Below, piece after piece: positions 16,407 through 25,193 of a stretch of 64,000 nt of DNA. The notes under the pieces are model-generated. The model ran no database searches. It was not told where the DNA came from and saw only the letters and a program-made list of their open reading frames with translations. The DNA comes from Bacillus sp. NTK071 (GTDB lineage: Bacteria > Bacillota > Bacilli > Bacillales > Guptibacillaceae). A program made the position numbers and the translations under genes. How positions within the stretch are numbered: the first letter of the stretch is position 1; every line of letters starts with the position of its first letter. The stretch lies in contig NZ_JAFKOI010000015.1 in assembly GCF_017303315.1 (NCBI RefSeq), positions 36,835 to 100,834 of the forward strand, written 5' to 3'.

Positions 16407-17555
16407 TTAGTTAATATCCTGAGTGCCATACCCAGTTATCGTAAAATTCACGTTAACCTTAACAGGAACTTTGCTGAATTCTTTATTCCAGCCTTTTTCG
16501 TGCCCTTTCCAATAGTCAGGTTGTTTAATTCGCACCCATGTTGAGAACTCTAAGAAATCTAATCCATATTCTTCTTGAGCAAGTGATATTACATGCTCAA
16601 TTTCTTCTTTGACAACTTCTTCGCTCTCTTTCTTTATTTCTTTATCCCAACCTGGTTTAAACACATTCCTTTCAATATTCCAATCCTCACCAAGCCTTAG
16701 AGAGGAATGAACAGATAACTCAATGAATAACTGACCATTCTTTAGGACCGGTTCAATTGTTGTATGGGATTTGTTGATTTCCAGTACAACTTGATCTTCC
16801 GATGTATGTTCCTGATCAATCGTCACAAGACCACCTCGAACAGTATTTTTAATCCATTTTAATCCGCCTACCTCGTCAGGTGTTAACCAGCCTGCTATTT
16901 TATCGTCTTCATTTGAGATGATTCCGGCTCCTTCTAAGTGGATACGCCCTTGATTAATAGAAACTTCAGGTATGACGAAGCTCGAGCGGTCCGAAAGGTG
17001 TTTTGATAAATCACCGAAGTTAAGGTTATCTTGGACATTTAGGCTTCGATCGATGTTCTGAGTTAATTCTTTAATTTGTACTGCTGGAAACATTTCTTTT
17101 GTTGGTTCCACGTTAAGAATCTTTGCAACGTTTTCTTTTGTAATAAAGACAGGAACCGTTCGTCTAAATTCATGATCACGCAAAAAGAAGCTGATGATTT
17201 TGTTGATCGATTCATGTTCAATAAGATTTTCAGATACAACCATTGATTTCAGGTGGGTGTAGTTAGGCGGCCGATCTGATTCTAAAGAATTCTTTCGAAT
17301 AATTTCAAAGAAGTTATCTCCACTAAGCGTGAGATTTTGAAAGGGACTCCCTTGTTGTCCACCAGCTTGAGTGCTTGGTATATTATTCGGTACAACATAT
17401 TGGTTCGTCATTGAAAAGCGGCCAGTCTCTTCTTCTCCATAATCAAGCCCTACGGCCATAATGATTCCAAGATCTTCAATCTCATCACTATCCCAGCATG
17501 CAGTTAGGCTCAACAAAAGTGGGAAAGTGAGGATCAAGAGAAACCTTTTCTTCAT
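16407..17555 (-). CDS. Ger(x)C family germination lipoprotein
   Basis: The 382-residue precursor has a lipoprotein signal with lipobox LTAC and Cys20. It shows the GerC start CWDSDEIEDLGI followed by AVGLDYG, and the C-terminal GerC domain. GerC proteins are anchored to the outer face of the spore inner membrane and complete the A-B-C germinant receptor. It is the last gene of the operon, and its start overlaps the end of the GerB gene by 4 nt (ATGA), so it is translated in a coupled fashion. Confidence 0.93.
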   Translation of the reverse strand: MKKRFLLILTFPLLLSLTACWDSDEIEDLGIIMAVGLDYGEEETGRFSMTNQYVVPNNIPSTQAGGQQGSPFQNLTLSGDNFFEIIRKNSLESDRPPNYTHLKSMVVSENLIEHESINKIISFFLRDHEFRRTVPVFITKENVAKILNVEPTKEMFPAVQIKELTQNIDRSLNVQDNLNFGDLSKHLSDRSSFVIPEVSINQGRIHLEGAGIISNEDDKIAGWLTPDEVGGLKWIKNTVRGGLVTIDQEHTSEDQVVLEINKSHTTIEPVLKNGQLFIELSVHSSLRLGEDWNIERNVFKPGWDKEIKKESEEVVKEEIEHVISLAQEEYGLDFLEFSTWVRIKQPDYWKGHEKGWNKEFSKVPVKVNVNFTITGYGTQDIN

Positions 17556-18640
17556 TGGAATCTCTCCTTTGTAACTGATACAACTAATAAAATAAGAGGG
17601 ATCACAATAAGAGCAGCATACGACAGATTGTTAGTATAGGTAGCGGTTGAGAATAACTCGGTTATGCCTGACGGATAGAGTGAGAGAGAGAGAATCGTCA
17701 TTCCGACAATAATATTAACGAATATGTTTCGTTGGCAGTTAAAGGTTTTGCATATCCCAAGCAAAGCTGAATAATAATAGGCCGTTAGCGTAGTGAAAAT
17801 AGTGATAATCCATCCAAATAGAAATAGAAGCTCAAACCGTTCAAAGAAGAAGCCTTGGTATTCAATGGTTTTGGCCATTTCAATTGTTGGGAAAGTGATG
17901 ACTTTTAATTCTCCAATACTAAGAATACCGATATTGAGTATAAAGAAGAGCACATAGATCATACATACCGAACCTATGCTTATCCCGAGGATCTTTGTTA
18001 CTGAACCCCATTTTGTTAGCTTTTGATACCCAGATAGCACCATGATTAGTTCGTATCCTACGAAGGAGAAGAATGTCGTGTGTGTGCCTTTTAGTAGGGA
18101 GTAGCCATCATTAACGAATATAGGACGTAAGTTGGTCGGTTCTATGCTTTTGATGCTCAAAATCGTAAGTAAGAAAAACATAGCAAGAATAATGGGGAAG
18201 TAGAGTTGAAAGAACATCACGATGTTAGATAGACCACAAGAGACAAGATACATGCAAGACAGAATCAGGACGATTAGGACGACAAACTTGGGTGTTCGAT
18301 CTAACAGATAATAATTAACAATTTCAGACATTGTCCGAATGACAAAAGCTGAAATGAAGATTGCGTAGGTAACGAAAATTAAGTTAAATAGCTTACCAAT
18401 CCACTTGCCGATCACGTGTGGTGCAAAATCAAATAATGTTTGATTGGGATACCTCTTAATAAGCATGAAAATGAGGAGAGCGTTTAGGAAAGCGACGCTT
18501 GCTCCAAAAATGACGCTTATCCACATATTAGGTTGCCCGACAACAACAGCTGTTTCTCTGGGTAGAGTGACAATTCCTACTCCGATAATGGTGGAAATGA
18601 GAAAGATGATCATCGGTAAGGAAGATTGATTCTCATTCAT
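17552..18640 (-). CDS. GerB family spore germination permease
   Basis: The 362-residue protein has about 10 membrane spans and belongs to the spore permease family within the amino acid/polyamine/organocation transporters. The N-terminal IIGVGIVTLPRETA is the substrate-site helix break typical of the family. In germinant receptors the B subunit binds the germinant. It overlaps the GerA gene by 8 nt and the GerC gene by 4 nt. The germinant (for example alanine or sugar) cannot be inferred by eye. Confidence 0.93.
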   Translation of the reverse strand: MNENQSSLPMIIFLISTIIGVGIVTLPRETAVVVGQPNMWISVIFGASVAFLNALLIFMLIKRYPNQTLFDFAPHVIGKWIGKLFNLIFVTYAIFISAFVIRTMSEIVNYYLLDRTPKFVVLIVLILSCMYLVSCGLSNIVMFFQLYFPIILAMFFLLTILSIKSIEPTNLRPIFVNDGYSLLKGTHTTFFSFVGYELIMVLSGYQKLTKWGSVTKILGISIGSVCMIYVLFFILNIGILSIGELKVITFPTIEMAKTIEYQGFFFERFELLFLFGWIITIFTTLTAYYYSALLGICKTFNCQRNIFVNIIVGMTILSLSLYPSGITELFSTATYTNNLSYAALIVIPLILLVVSVTKERFQ

Positions 18641-20081
18641 TTACTTTCTCCCCCTTCACTCCTCCCTTATAGTACAAACGAACAATACTATCCTTCCATC
18701 GCTTTAAGTCGATCGGTGCAAAAGGCTCAAGATAGGGCATTGAAAAGCTTCTTAATTTAACAAGATGAGTCGTCACAATGAAGATCGCTATAAGCATGCC
18801 GTAAATCCCAAGGATGGCTGCTGAGAACAGGACAAAGAAGCGAATGGTTCGTAAAGCTAGACTTAATTGGTAGTTCGGAATGGCAAAAGAACAGATGGCT
18901 GTAAACGATATCACCATTACCATCATGGGACTTACAATCCCAGAGCTTACTGCAGTTTCTCCTATCACGATAGCCCCAACGATACTAACAGTAGACCCGA
19001 TTGGCTTAGGAAGACGTACACCTGCTTCACGCAGAATCTCAATTGTGAGTTCCATTAGAAAAGCTTCAATAACAGATGGAAAGGGAACACCTTCTCTTGT
19101 TTTGGAAAGAGATACTGCGAGACTCGTTGGAATAAGACCGTGTTGGAAAGAAACTAATGATATATAAGTAGCTGGCAGCAAAACCGAAATAAGTGCTGTG
19201 ATATAACTAAGTAAGCGAATGAGTGAGGCGGGAATCCACTTGAAATAATAGTCGTCAGGCGTTTGCAAAAGCATGTTAAGCGTCGTCGGTGCAATTAAAG
19301 CAGTTGGTGAACCGTCTGTTAAAATGGCTACCCTCCCTTCTAGTAGCGCATTGGCCACTTTCGTAGGATGCTGGGTCGCTGTTAATTCTGGAAAGACGGA
19401 AAGTTTATTTCGCTCAATTAGTTGCTCAAGAATGCCACCATCTGTCACAAAGTCCACTTTCACTGAGGTAACTCGATCTCTTACTTCCTCTATTAAAGTG
19501 TCTTTGCTTTTTCCTTTCAAATAAGCAACGTAAATGTACGTGACGACATCTGTTCCAATGGTGAATTTCTCGAAAGTTAAATCCTTTGATTTGAGATGCA
19601 TGCGAAGAAGCGTTTTGTTGTCCTGAATACATTCAATAAATCCATCTCTTGAGCCGCTGATTGTTGGCTCATTTACTGGCTCATCAGGGGTCCGTTTAAT
19701 AAATTTAGTAGTTTCAACCACATAAATGTGTTGTACGTTTTCGTGCTTAACGATAATGATCGTACAACCGTCCATTAAATGTGCTGCAATGAGATCATGA
19801 TCTATCACTTCCTCAATTGATGCAATAGGTAGAAGATCAGGAATTCCTTCTAATTGGATAGGACCACCTTCTTCAGCTGCTGAAAGCAAGGGAGAAATGA
19901 TGGCTTTTTGAATTGTCATAGGATCAGAAATATCTTTAAGAAAGGCAAGCGTAATAGTAAGTGGAGCCACTTTTAACTTCTTGAATTGAAGATCATTGCT
20001 TTCGTGAAATACCTCTTTGATTTGATCCTCTAATGTAGATTGAGGTTTGCTTTTGCTATTGTGACTTCTACGTATTCTCAT
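18633..20081 (-). CDS. GerA family spore germination protein
   Basis: The 482-residue protein has an N-terminal soluble domain (about residues 1-285) and a C-terminal domain with several membrane spans. It shows typical GerA family stretches such as NALLEGRVAILTDGSPTALI and FPSVIEAFLMELTIEILREA. GerA subunits form the oligomeric ion-channel part of the germinant receptor. It is the first gene of the operon, with a GAGGTG ribosome site. A forespore sigma-G promoter would be expected upstream (20082-20309 on the minus strand), but I could not pick out a convincing one. Confidence 0.94.
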   Translation of the reverse strand: MRIRRSHNSKSKPQSTLEDQIKEVFHESNDLQFKKLKVAPLTITLAFLKDISDPMTIQKAIISPLLSAAEEGGPIQLEGIPDLLPIASIEEVIDHDLIAAHLMDGCTIIIVKHENVQHIYVVETTKFIKRTPDEPVNEPTISGSRDGFIECIQDNKTLLRMHLKSKDLTFEKFTIGTDVVTYIYVAYLKGKSKDTLIEEVRDRVTSVKVDFVTDGGILEQLIERNKLSVFPELTATQHPTKVANALLEGRVAILTDGSPTALIAPTTLNMLLQTPDDYYFKWIPASLIRLLSYITALISVLLPATYISLVSFQHGLIPTSLAVSLSKTREGVPFPSVIEAFLMELTIEILREAGVRLPKPIGSTVSIVGAIVIGETAVSSGIVSPMMVMVISFTAICSFAIPNYQLSLALRTIRFFVLFSAAILGIYGMLIAIFIVTTHLVKLRSFSMPYLEPFAPIDLKRWKDSIVRLYYKGGVKGEKVNE

Positions 20082-20309
20082 GTAAGGATCACCTCAACTA
20101 TTGTCTACCGATTATTGTTTGCAATGACTAACGTTCTATCCATCTAGAAAGAAATTTCAGTGGAAGCTTTCGCAGATGAATGGATGAGATGATGCTGTCC
20201 TTCCAAAACCTTGTTAGGGTATCTCACGAATTATGTATTTTGAATTTTCAATCATGTTACGATTTCTGTATAGAATGTATAGAAGAACATAGCAGGAAGA
20301 AGGGATAAT

Positions 20310-21575
20310 ATGAAGAAAATTGTGGTTGTTGGGATGGGGATGGCGGCGATACGGTTCGTTGAAAATCTACTTTCTGTCAAAACAGTTCACTTTGAAATTC
20401 TGATTATTGGAAAGGAAAATAACCCAGCTTATAAACGGCATCTTCTTACACGTGTTCTACAGGGAGAATTTGGGATAGAAGAATCGATCATACATGATAA
20501 GAATTGGTATGAAAGCAATGGAATACGCTGTTTAATGAATGAAAAGGTAGTAGCAGTTGATTCGGAATCCCAAGAAGTGAAAACGGATCGAGGAAGGAAA
20601 GTCAGATACGATTATCTTGTTATGGCAACGGGTTCAACACCTCACTATTTACCAGTTAAAGGTGCAGGAAAGAAGGGGGTTGTAACCTTACGTACCATAG
20701 ATGATTGTCATCACCTCATAGAAAAAGCTCATCAATACAAGAAAGCAGTCGTTATAGGTGCAGGTATTCTAGGACTCGAAACAGCGATGGGACTTGTTTC
20801 TCTCGGAGTGGAAACAACCGTTATCCACCATCAACCGAACGTCATGAATCGTCAATTAGATCGCCTAGCTGCTGAAATGCTTCAAGAGGCACTTGAAGCA
20901 CGTGGAGTGAGGTTCCTTCTGAATAAACGAACCAAGGAGCTAATAGGACAATCAAGCGTAGAAGGAATACGATTCTCAGATGGTAACTCGTTAGAGAGCG
21001 ACTTGGTTCTCATGTCGGTAGGGATAAGACCAAACATTGAGCTTGCTAAGAAAGCGGGACTTGATGTTCACAGGGGAGTTATTGTGAATGATCATCTTCA
21101 AACAAGTGTACCGAACATATTTGCTATAGGAGAATGCATTGAACATCGTGAAGTCACTTACGGTGGAATTGATCCAATTTATGAACAGGCCGACTACCTT
21201 GCAAGGTTGATGACAGGAATACAGGTGAATGGTTATATGGGTTCAACAGTCTCAACGCATCTTCATATTAAAGGAATTAAGGCTTTCTCATGTGGTCAGG
21301 TACTTGAAACAGAAGAAACTAGAACCTTTCAGTGGATTGATCCTATTCGGCATATCTACAAAAAAATTGTCACATTCAATGGACGAGTTATAGGGGCTAT
21401 TCTGTTTGGAGATACATCGGAATCAAAGAGGATCGCAACACTTGTGGAAGAATGGGCTCCGGTATCAGAGATTCCTTCGAATCACCTTTTTCATACAAAA
21501 GATGTCAACTCTCAACCTCATCTTAAGATCGTAACGAACAAGCAACCTTCAAGAGTTTCACAACACCATTCATAA
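20310..21575 (+). CDS. NirB/NasB-like FAD-dependent NAD(P)H oxidoreductase
   Basis: The 421-residue flavoprotein has an N-terminal FAD-binding GMGMAAIRF, a central NAD(P)-binding GAGILGLETAMGL (about 150-162) and a third dinucleotide motif VPNIFAIGECIEH near 270. It resembles the N-terminal electron-entry part of assimilatory nitrite/nitrate reductase (NirB, NasB) but lacks the iron-sulfur and siroheme domains. The Rieske-like gene downstream mimics the NirB-NirD order. No nitrite reductase is nearby, so the physiological acceptor is unknown. Confidence 0.85.
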   Translation: MKKIVVVGMGMAAIRFVENLLSVKTVHFEILIIGKENNPAYKRHLLTRVLQGEFGIEESIIHDKNWYESNGIRCLMNEKVVAVDSESQEVKTDRGRKVRYDYLVMATGSTPHYLPVKGAGKKGVVTLRTIDDCHHLIEKAHQYKKAVVIGAGILGLETAMGLVSLGVETTVIHHQPNVMNRQLDRLAAEMLQEALEARGVRFLLNKRTKELIGQSSVEGIRFSDGNSLESDLVLMSVGIRPNIELAKKAGLDVHRGVIVNDHLQTSVPNIFAIGECIEHREVTYGGIDPIYEQADYLARLMTGIQVNGYMGSTVSTHLHIKGIKAFSCGQVLETEETRTFQWIDPIRHIYKKIVTFNGRVIGAILFGDTSESKRIATLVEEWAPVSEIPSNHLFHTKDVNSQPHLKIVTNKQPSRVSQHHS

Positions 21576-21610
21576 TCAACACCTAATCTTACCTTGGGAG
21601 GATCGTCGAC

Positions 21611-21925
21611 ATGCCAGTTCAGGCAGTTAAAATCAATATAGGAAGAGAACGTGATTTTAAAAAAGGAACAGGTACGAAAGTGGATTTATTAAAATTATCG
21701 ATTGCTGTATTTCATTTGTCAGATGGAACCTTTCGAGCGATTCATAATCATTGTCCAGAAGGGGATGAACTAGTGAGTGGTGTGCTTATTGGTGAGTATG
21801 TTTTCTGCCCTTTCCACGATTGTAAAATTCATTTAAAAAGTGGGAAGTTGCAAGGAGAGATTGAAGGTGTTGAAACCTTTTCTGTTGAGCTGCAAGATGG
21901 TTTTGTTTATCTTACGTTAGAGTAG
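21611..21925 (+). CDS. Rieske-like protein (NirD type) with altered cluster site
   Basis: The 104-residue protein has the fold signature of the NirD/Rieske family. The second ligand box is intact (FCPFHD, Cys66 and His69). The first box, normally CxH, reads CPE here (Cys48, Pro49, Glu50), so one histidine ligand is replaced by Glu; a His lies just before Cys48. Such a site may hold an altered [2Fe-2S] cluster or none. It lies 35 bp after the FAD protein and is probably its partner. A perfect 40 bp palindromic terminator follows. Confidence 0.8.
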   Translation: MPVQAVKINIGRERDFKKGTGTKVDLLKLSIAVFHLSDGTFRAIHNHCPEGDELVSGVLIGEYVFCPFHDCKIHLKSGKLQGEIEGVETFSVELQDGFVYLTLE

Positions 21926-21935
21926 GAAGAATGGA

Positions 21936-21975
21936 AAAACCGCTGTTGTCCTCATATGAGGACAACAGCGGTTTT
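21936..21975. terminator. 40 bp perfect palindromic terminator
   Basis: AAAACCGCTGTTGTCCTCAT and its exact complement form a 20 bp-arm palindrome ending in GGTTTT, between the Rieske-like gene and the convergent DUF3243 gene. Confidence 0.85.
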
Positions 21976-21985
21976 GTGTCGTGAT

Positions 21986-22291
21986 TTAGTTTGTTTCAGA
22001 TGCTAGCTTCACAAGTACGTGAGCCATATGCTCGCGTTCTTCTTTGTTCGCCACATTCCATAGCTCGTTAAGTACCTTTTCTTCACGGTTACGTGGCTCT
22101 TCGTGATCTGCTAGATAATCCGCTACGCGCTTAGCACCCTTAGAAAGACCTTCTTCACCAAGACCAAGTTTCTCACCTTTATGAACTTGATCGCCTAGAT
22201 AGTCTTTAAATGATTGGAAATTCTGCATGATATCATCTTTCTTGTCCTCGCTCATTTTTGCTACTGCTTGTTTTGCATCCTTCTCTGCCAT
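21986..22291 (-). CDS. DUF3243 family protein
   Basis: The 101-residue soluble, charged helical protein resembles the DUF3243 family (YmfJ-like) found across Bacillus: FQSFKDYLGDQVHKGEKLGLGEEGL followed by NELWNVANKEEREHMAHVLVKLA. Its function is not known. It is a single gene with the palindromic terminator at its 3' end. Confidence 0.8.
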   Translation of the reverse strand: MAEKDAKQAVAKMSEDKKDDIMQNFQSFKDYLGDQVHKGEKLGLGEEGLSKGAKRVADYLADHEEPRNREEKVLNELWNVANKEEREHMAHVLVKLASETN

Positions 22292-22448
22292 TTTACTTCA
22301 TCTCCTTTGTTTTTGTGTATAGTGAGTATGTTTCCGAAAATGGAAAGTGTTAAACCCAATTAATAACGAATTAGCCTATTGGAGGATAGATGAAACTACA
22401 TTGTAAGATTTGAGATAAAACTGAAATCTGCATCTATTTTTACCGATA

Positions 22449-23276
22449 ATGGAAATTAAAGGTACGAAACGAGGGGATGAATGGTATGTTATGGGTAGTA
22501 AAACGTTAGGAAAGGATGAACTTAGATTGAACCAAGTAGATTATGAAACATTTTATAACAGAGTAGGAAAAAAGAACGGATGGGATTTCAGTTCTTTACA
22601 GCTCACGTCAGAAGGAGTTAAGTGGGACTTCTATAATGAAGTTGCGAAAAGAGTGAAGGAAACTGATTTATTATTAGATATTGGAACAGGTGGTGGAGAA
22701 AATCTCTTGGAAATAGCCTCTTGTTTACATCTACTAGTAGGGATTGATCTTTCAAAAGGTATGATGGAAACGGCTGAAAAGAATCTACATAATTCTAATG
22801 TAAACAATGTGCGTTTTGCTCAGATGTCTTCGAATGCTTTGCAATTTCCTGAGAGCTTTTTCGATGTTGTTTCTTGCAATCATGCTCCTTTTAATTCAAG
22901 GGAAGTTTCAAGAGTGCTAAAAAGTGAAGGACTATTTTTAACCCAACAAGTAAGTGAGGCGGATAAGTTTAATATTAAAGAAGCATTTGGAAGAGGCCAA
23001 TCGTTTGGAGAAGAAGATGGCTCACTAAAGGAAAAATATATCCGTGAATTACAAGAAGCAGGATTTTCAGACGTTCAATCTTTTGAGTACGATGCAACAG
23101 ACTATTTTCAAAGACCAGAAGATTTGATTTTTCTTCTTACCCATACGCCGATCATTCCTCATTTTGGAGAAGAAAAAACAGACCTCGATAAGTTGAATTG
23201 TTTCATCGAAGACAATCTTACCGATAAAGGGATTCGTACGAATTCGAAAAGGTTTATGATACTAGCGAAGAAATGA
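22449..23276 (+). CDS. Class I SAM-dependent methyltransferase
   Basis: The protein has a SAM-binding loop LLDIGTGGGENLLEIA near residues 75-90, an acidic VGIDLSKGM and a post-core FFDVVSCNHAPFN. The substrate is unknown. The start is uncertain: the ATG at 22449 has no ribosome site, and the in-frame ATG at 22491 lies about 14 nt after a GAGGGG. Homology should decide. A hairpin terminator follows. Confidence 0.8.
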   Translation: MEIKGTKRGDEWYVMGSKTLGKDELRLNQVDYETFYNRVGKKNGWDFSSLQLTSEGVKWDFYNEVAKRVKETDLLLDIGTGGGENLLEIASCLHLLVGIDLSKGMMETAEKNLHNSNVNNVRFAQMSSNALQFPESFFDVVSCNHAPFNSREVSRVLKSEGLFLTQQVSEADKFNIKEAFGRGQSFGEEDGSLKEKYIRELQEAGFSDVQSFEYDATDYFQRPEDLIFLLTHTPIIPHFGEEKTDLDKLNCFIEDNLTDKGIRTNSKRFMILAKK

Positions 23277-23284
23277 TTAAATTC

Positions 23285-23325
23285 AAAAGCGACAACGTCC
23301 TTATGAGGGGCATTGTCGCTTTTCT
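23285..23325. terminator. Terminator between convergent genes
   Basis: AAAAGCGACAA and TTGTCGCTTTT form a perfect 11 bp stem around a 17 nt loop, serving the methyltransferase gene and the DUF192 gene. Confidence 0.8.
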
Positions 23326-23327
23326 AA

Positions 23328-23669
23328 TTAAAAATTGATAAATTCTCCAACTTTTATTGAAGAGTTTTTAATCGATCCAACAGGTAATTCAAGAACCGCA
23401 TGAGCACCTTTAACTGGGGCAACAAAACGCCAAGGTTTTAGGTTTTCTACTACTTTAATGATTTCATGATTTTTGGTCAGGAATACGACATCAATGGAGA
23501 TAGACATAAAACACATATGAATAGAGTTGCATGGAATAATTAACAGCCCTTCATCTTTTAGAGGTGTCCGACGAAACATTAATCCTTTAAATCTGGTTAG
23601 AAAGGTATCCGCTCTTAGAATGGTATAAGGAACTGTTCGATATAGTGTGTTACCTTCTTCTCTTAACAT
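23328..23669 (-). CDS. DUF192 family protein
   Basis: The 113-residue protein has the DUF192 core: DTFLTRFKGLMFR, then LLIIPCNSIHMCFMSISIDVVFL and a VLELPVGSI near the C-terminus. It has no evident signal peptide, unlike many DUF192 proteins. The function is unknown. Its start region overlaps a doubtful small frame on the other strand. It lies just outside the Tad pilus operon, a neighbourhood in which DUF192 genes are often met. Confidence 0.85.
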   Translation of the reverse strand: MLREEGNTLYRTVPYTILRADTFLTRFKGLMFRRTPLKDEGLLIIPCNSIHMCFMSISIDVVFLTKNHEIIKVVENLKPWRFVAPVKGAHAVLELPVGSIKNSSIKVGEFINF

Positions 23670-23739
23670 GACAATTCTCCTAACTTATGACGTTATCTTT
23701 ACTATAATTGAAGTCCGTTTAATACTCAATAACGAATAT

Positions 23740-23913
23740 ATGACTAGTTTATTTGTAAAAAGAAGAAAAAATTTGAAAAAAAGGTATTTACAAATTCTTT
23801 ATAACGAACTATTATTAACTCAAGGGATGTTCTATAAAAAGAACAAAGTAATCGAAATCGAATACTATATTGAACAATTCCTCAAGCTAGAGATTATTTT
23901 GGAACACCTTTGA
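23740..23913 (+). CDS. Possible small protein, 57 aa
   Basis: An open frame of 57 codons from ATG 23740 encodes a basic then amphipathic helical peptide. There is no ribosome site before the ATG. The frame extends upstream antisense to the DUF192 gene. It sits 189 bp upstream of flp. Coding status is doubtful and no family is recognised. Confidence 0.3.
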   Translation: MTSLFVKRRKNLKKRYLQILYNELLLTQGMFYKKNKVIEIEYYIEQFLKLEIILEHL

Positions 23914-24101
23914 AAGGGGGAACGGATGGGGAGAAATTTAAATGCTTTTTCAGAGAGATTAGAGGTTAAGTTAGAGTTAAAATCGTTGTCTCCATGATCC
24001 TTATCTTGTTCCAACTAGAAACACCTTACTTCAGGTAGTAAATATTCATCATACATGTTCTCCAAAACACAATAACCACAAAATACGAGGAGGAAACAAT
24101 T

Positions 24102-24263
24102 ATGTTAGAAAAAATGGCGCGTTTGGCAAGAGAAGAAGAAGGACAGGGAATGGCTGAGTATGGGTTGATTCTTGCAGGAGTAGCGGTGGTAGCGATTGTT
24201 GGTTTTAAAGCTCTAGGAGTAGAAGTTGATAAGCTAATAGACACTGTAACATCTAAGTTATAA
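24102..24263 (+). CDS. flp: Flp-type class III pilin, 53 aa
   Basis: A GAGGAGG ribosome site precedes the ATG. The 53-residue prepilin has a short charged leader ending in EEEG, a cleavage site before QGMAEYGL with Glu at +5 and Tyr at +6, then a hydrophobic helix (LILAGVAVVAIVGF) and a short C-terminus. This is the Flp/Fap class pilin exported by the Tad machinery encoded immediately downstream. It is cleaved by the A24 peptidase of the next gene. The gene is too short for standard length cut-offs but the evidence is strong. Confidence 0.92.
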   Translation: MLEKMARLAREEEGQGMAEYGLILAGVAVVAIVGFKALGVEVDKLIDTVTSKL

Positions 24264-24276
24264 AAGCAAGAATCTC

Positions 24277-24302
24277 TAGCCCCACTTACCCAAGTGGGGC
24301 TA
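24277..24302 (+). promoter_or_regulatory. Stem-loop after the pilin gene
   Basis: TAGCCCCACTT and AAGTGGGGCTA form a perfect 11 bp stem with an ACCC loop and no T tract. Placed between flp and the assembly genes, it probably stabilises the pilin mRNA or causes partial termination so that pilin exceeds machinery. Confidence 0.6.
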
Positions 24303-24327
24303 AATTTAAAAACAAAGAGGTACTAAG

Positions 24328-24822
24328 ATGACATACAGTATCCTGGGTATTACCTTACTTATTTCGTTTATAACTGACATTCGAAGCAGGCGTATTCTGA
24401 ATATCGTCACGTTTCCAGCAATGGCAATTGGATTACTTTACTACACCGTTACACTCGGTTTTCAGGGCTTCCTTTATAGCGGTGCAGGGCTTCTTATTGG
24501 ATTCTCTCTTCTTCTTATTCCTTACTTACTTGGCGGAATGGGGGCAGGGGATGTTAAGCTCCTTGCAGCTGTAGGAGCACTTACAGGTACTTCATTCGTG
24601 CTACATTCTTTTTTCTATACTGCACTTATCGGTGGAGTCATTGGTCTAATCTTACTTATGAAAAGAAGCGGGATTTGGAATGTGTTTAAATCTCCTACTT
24701 ATACACTTTACTCACTGTTGAATGTTAAAGGGGTCAGCAAAAACAGTGGAGTAACGTACCCTTACGGCGTGGCGATCACACTTGGAACAGTATGTGCTGC
24801 AATACTAGGAGGGATAGGATGA
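24328..24822 (+). CDS. A24 prepilin peptidase (TadV/CpaA type)
   Basis: The 164-residue membrane peptidase carries the two catalytic aspartates of the family, one in ITDIRSRRI near residue 17 and one in GMGAGDVKLLAA near residue 74. It lacks the N-methylating domain of larger PilD enzymes, as is usual for Tad systems. It processes Flp pilin and the pseudopilins TadE and TadG. Its stop overlaps the TadE start (ATGA at 24819-24822). Confidence 0.92.
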   Translation: MTYSILGITLLISFITDIRSRRILNIVTFPAMAIGLLYYTVTLGFQGFLYSGAGLLIGFSLLLIPYLLGGMGAGDVKLLAAVGALTGTSFVLHSFFYTALIGGVIGLILLMKRSGIWNVFKSPTYTLYSLLNVKGVSKNSGVTYPYGVAITLGTVCAAILGGIG

Positions 24823-25193
24823 AATCTGAAAAGGGACAATCGATGGTTGAGTTCGCTCTTGTCCTTCCGGTTCTCGTGATGCTGTTGTTTGGAATCGTGG
24901 ATTTTGGTCGTATCTTTCATGCTTACATCACAATTGATCATGCGAGTCGAGAAGCAGCTCGAGTAGCAAGTATTGGTGAAAGTGATTCAAAGATTGTGTC
25001 CACGGCCGTTACGAGTGGTTCTAGTATTCACCTTTCTTCAGGTCAGGTTTCTGTTTCTCCAGGAGGGACGAAAACAGCTGGTAGCGATGTTAGGGTGACC
25101 ATCACTTATCCTATTACGTTCCTAACACCAGTTATCTCCTCGATAAGTGGTCCAATCACCTTATCAAGTTCGGCCGCGATGAGGGTTGAGTGA
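24819..25193 (+). CDS. TadE family pseudopilin
   Basis: The 124-residue protein starts at an ATG directly after an AGGAGGGATAGG ribosome site; upstream in-frame codons are not needed. It has the TadE motif EKGQSMVEFALVLPVLVMLL, with a cleavable leader before the hydrophobic helix, then DFGRIFHAYITIDHASREAARVAS, the classic TadE continuation. The C-terminal part is an extracellular beta-rich domain. It is a minor pilus component. Confidence 0.92.
   Translation: MKSEKGQSMVEFALVLPVLVMLLFGIVDFGRIFHAYITIDHASREAARVASIGESDSKIVSTAVTSGSSIHLSSGQVSVSPGGTKTAGSDVRVTITYPITFLTPVISSISGPITLSSSAAMRVE

Noticed and set aside
23926..23997. 23-codon frame with an AAAGGGGG ribosome site upstream of flp
   Set aside because: Very short with no recognisable features; it may be a leader peptide but cannot be supported.
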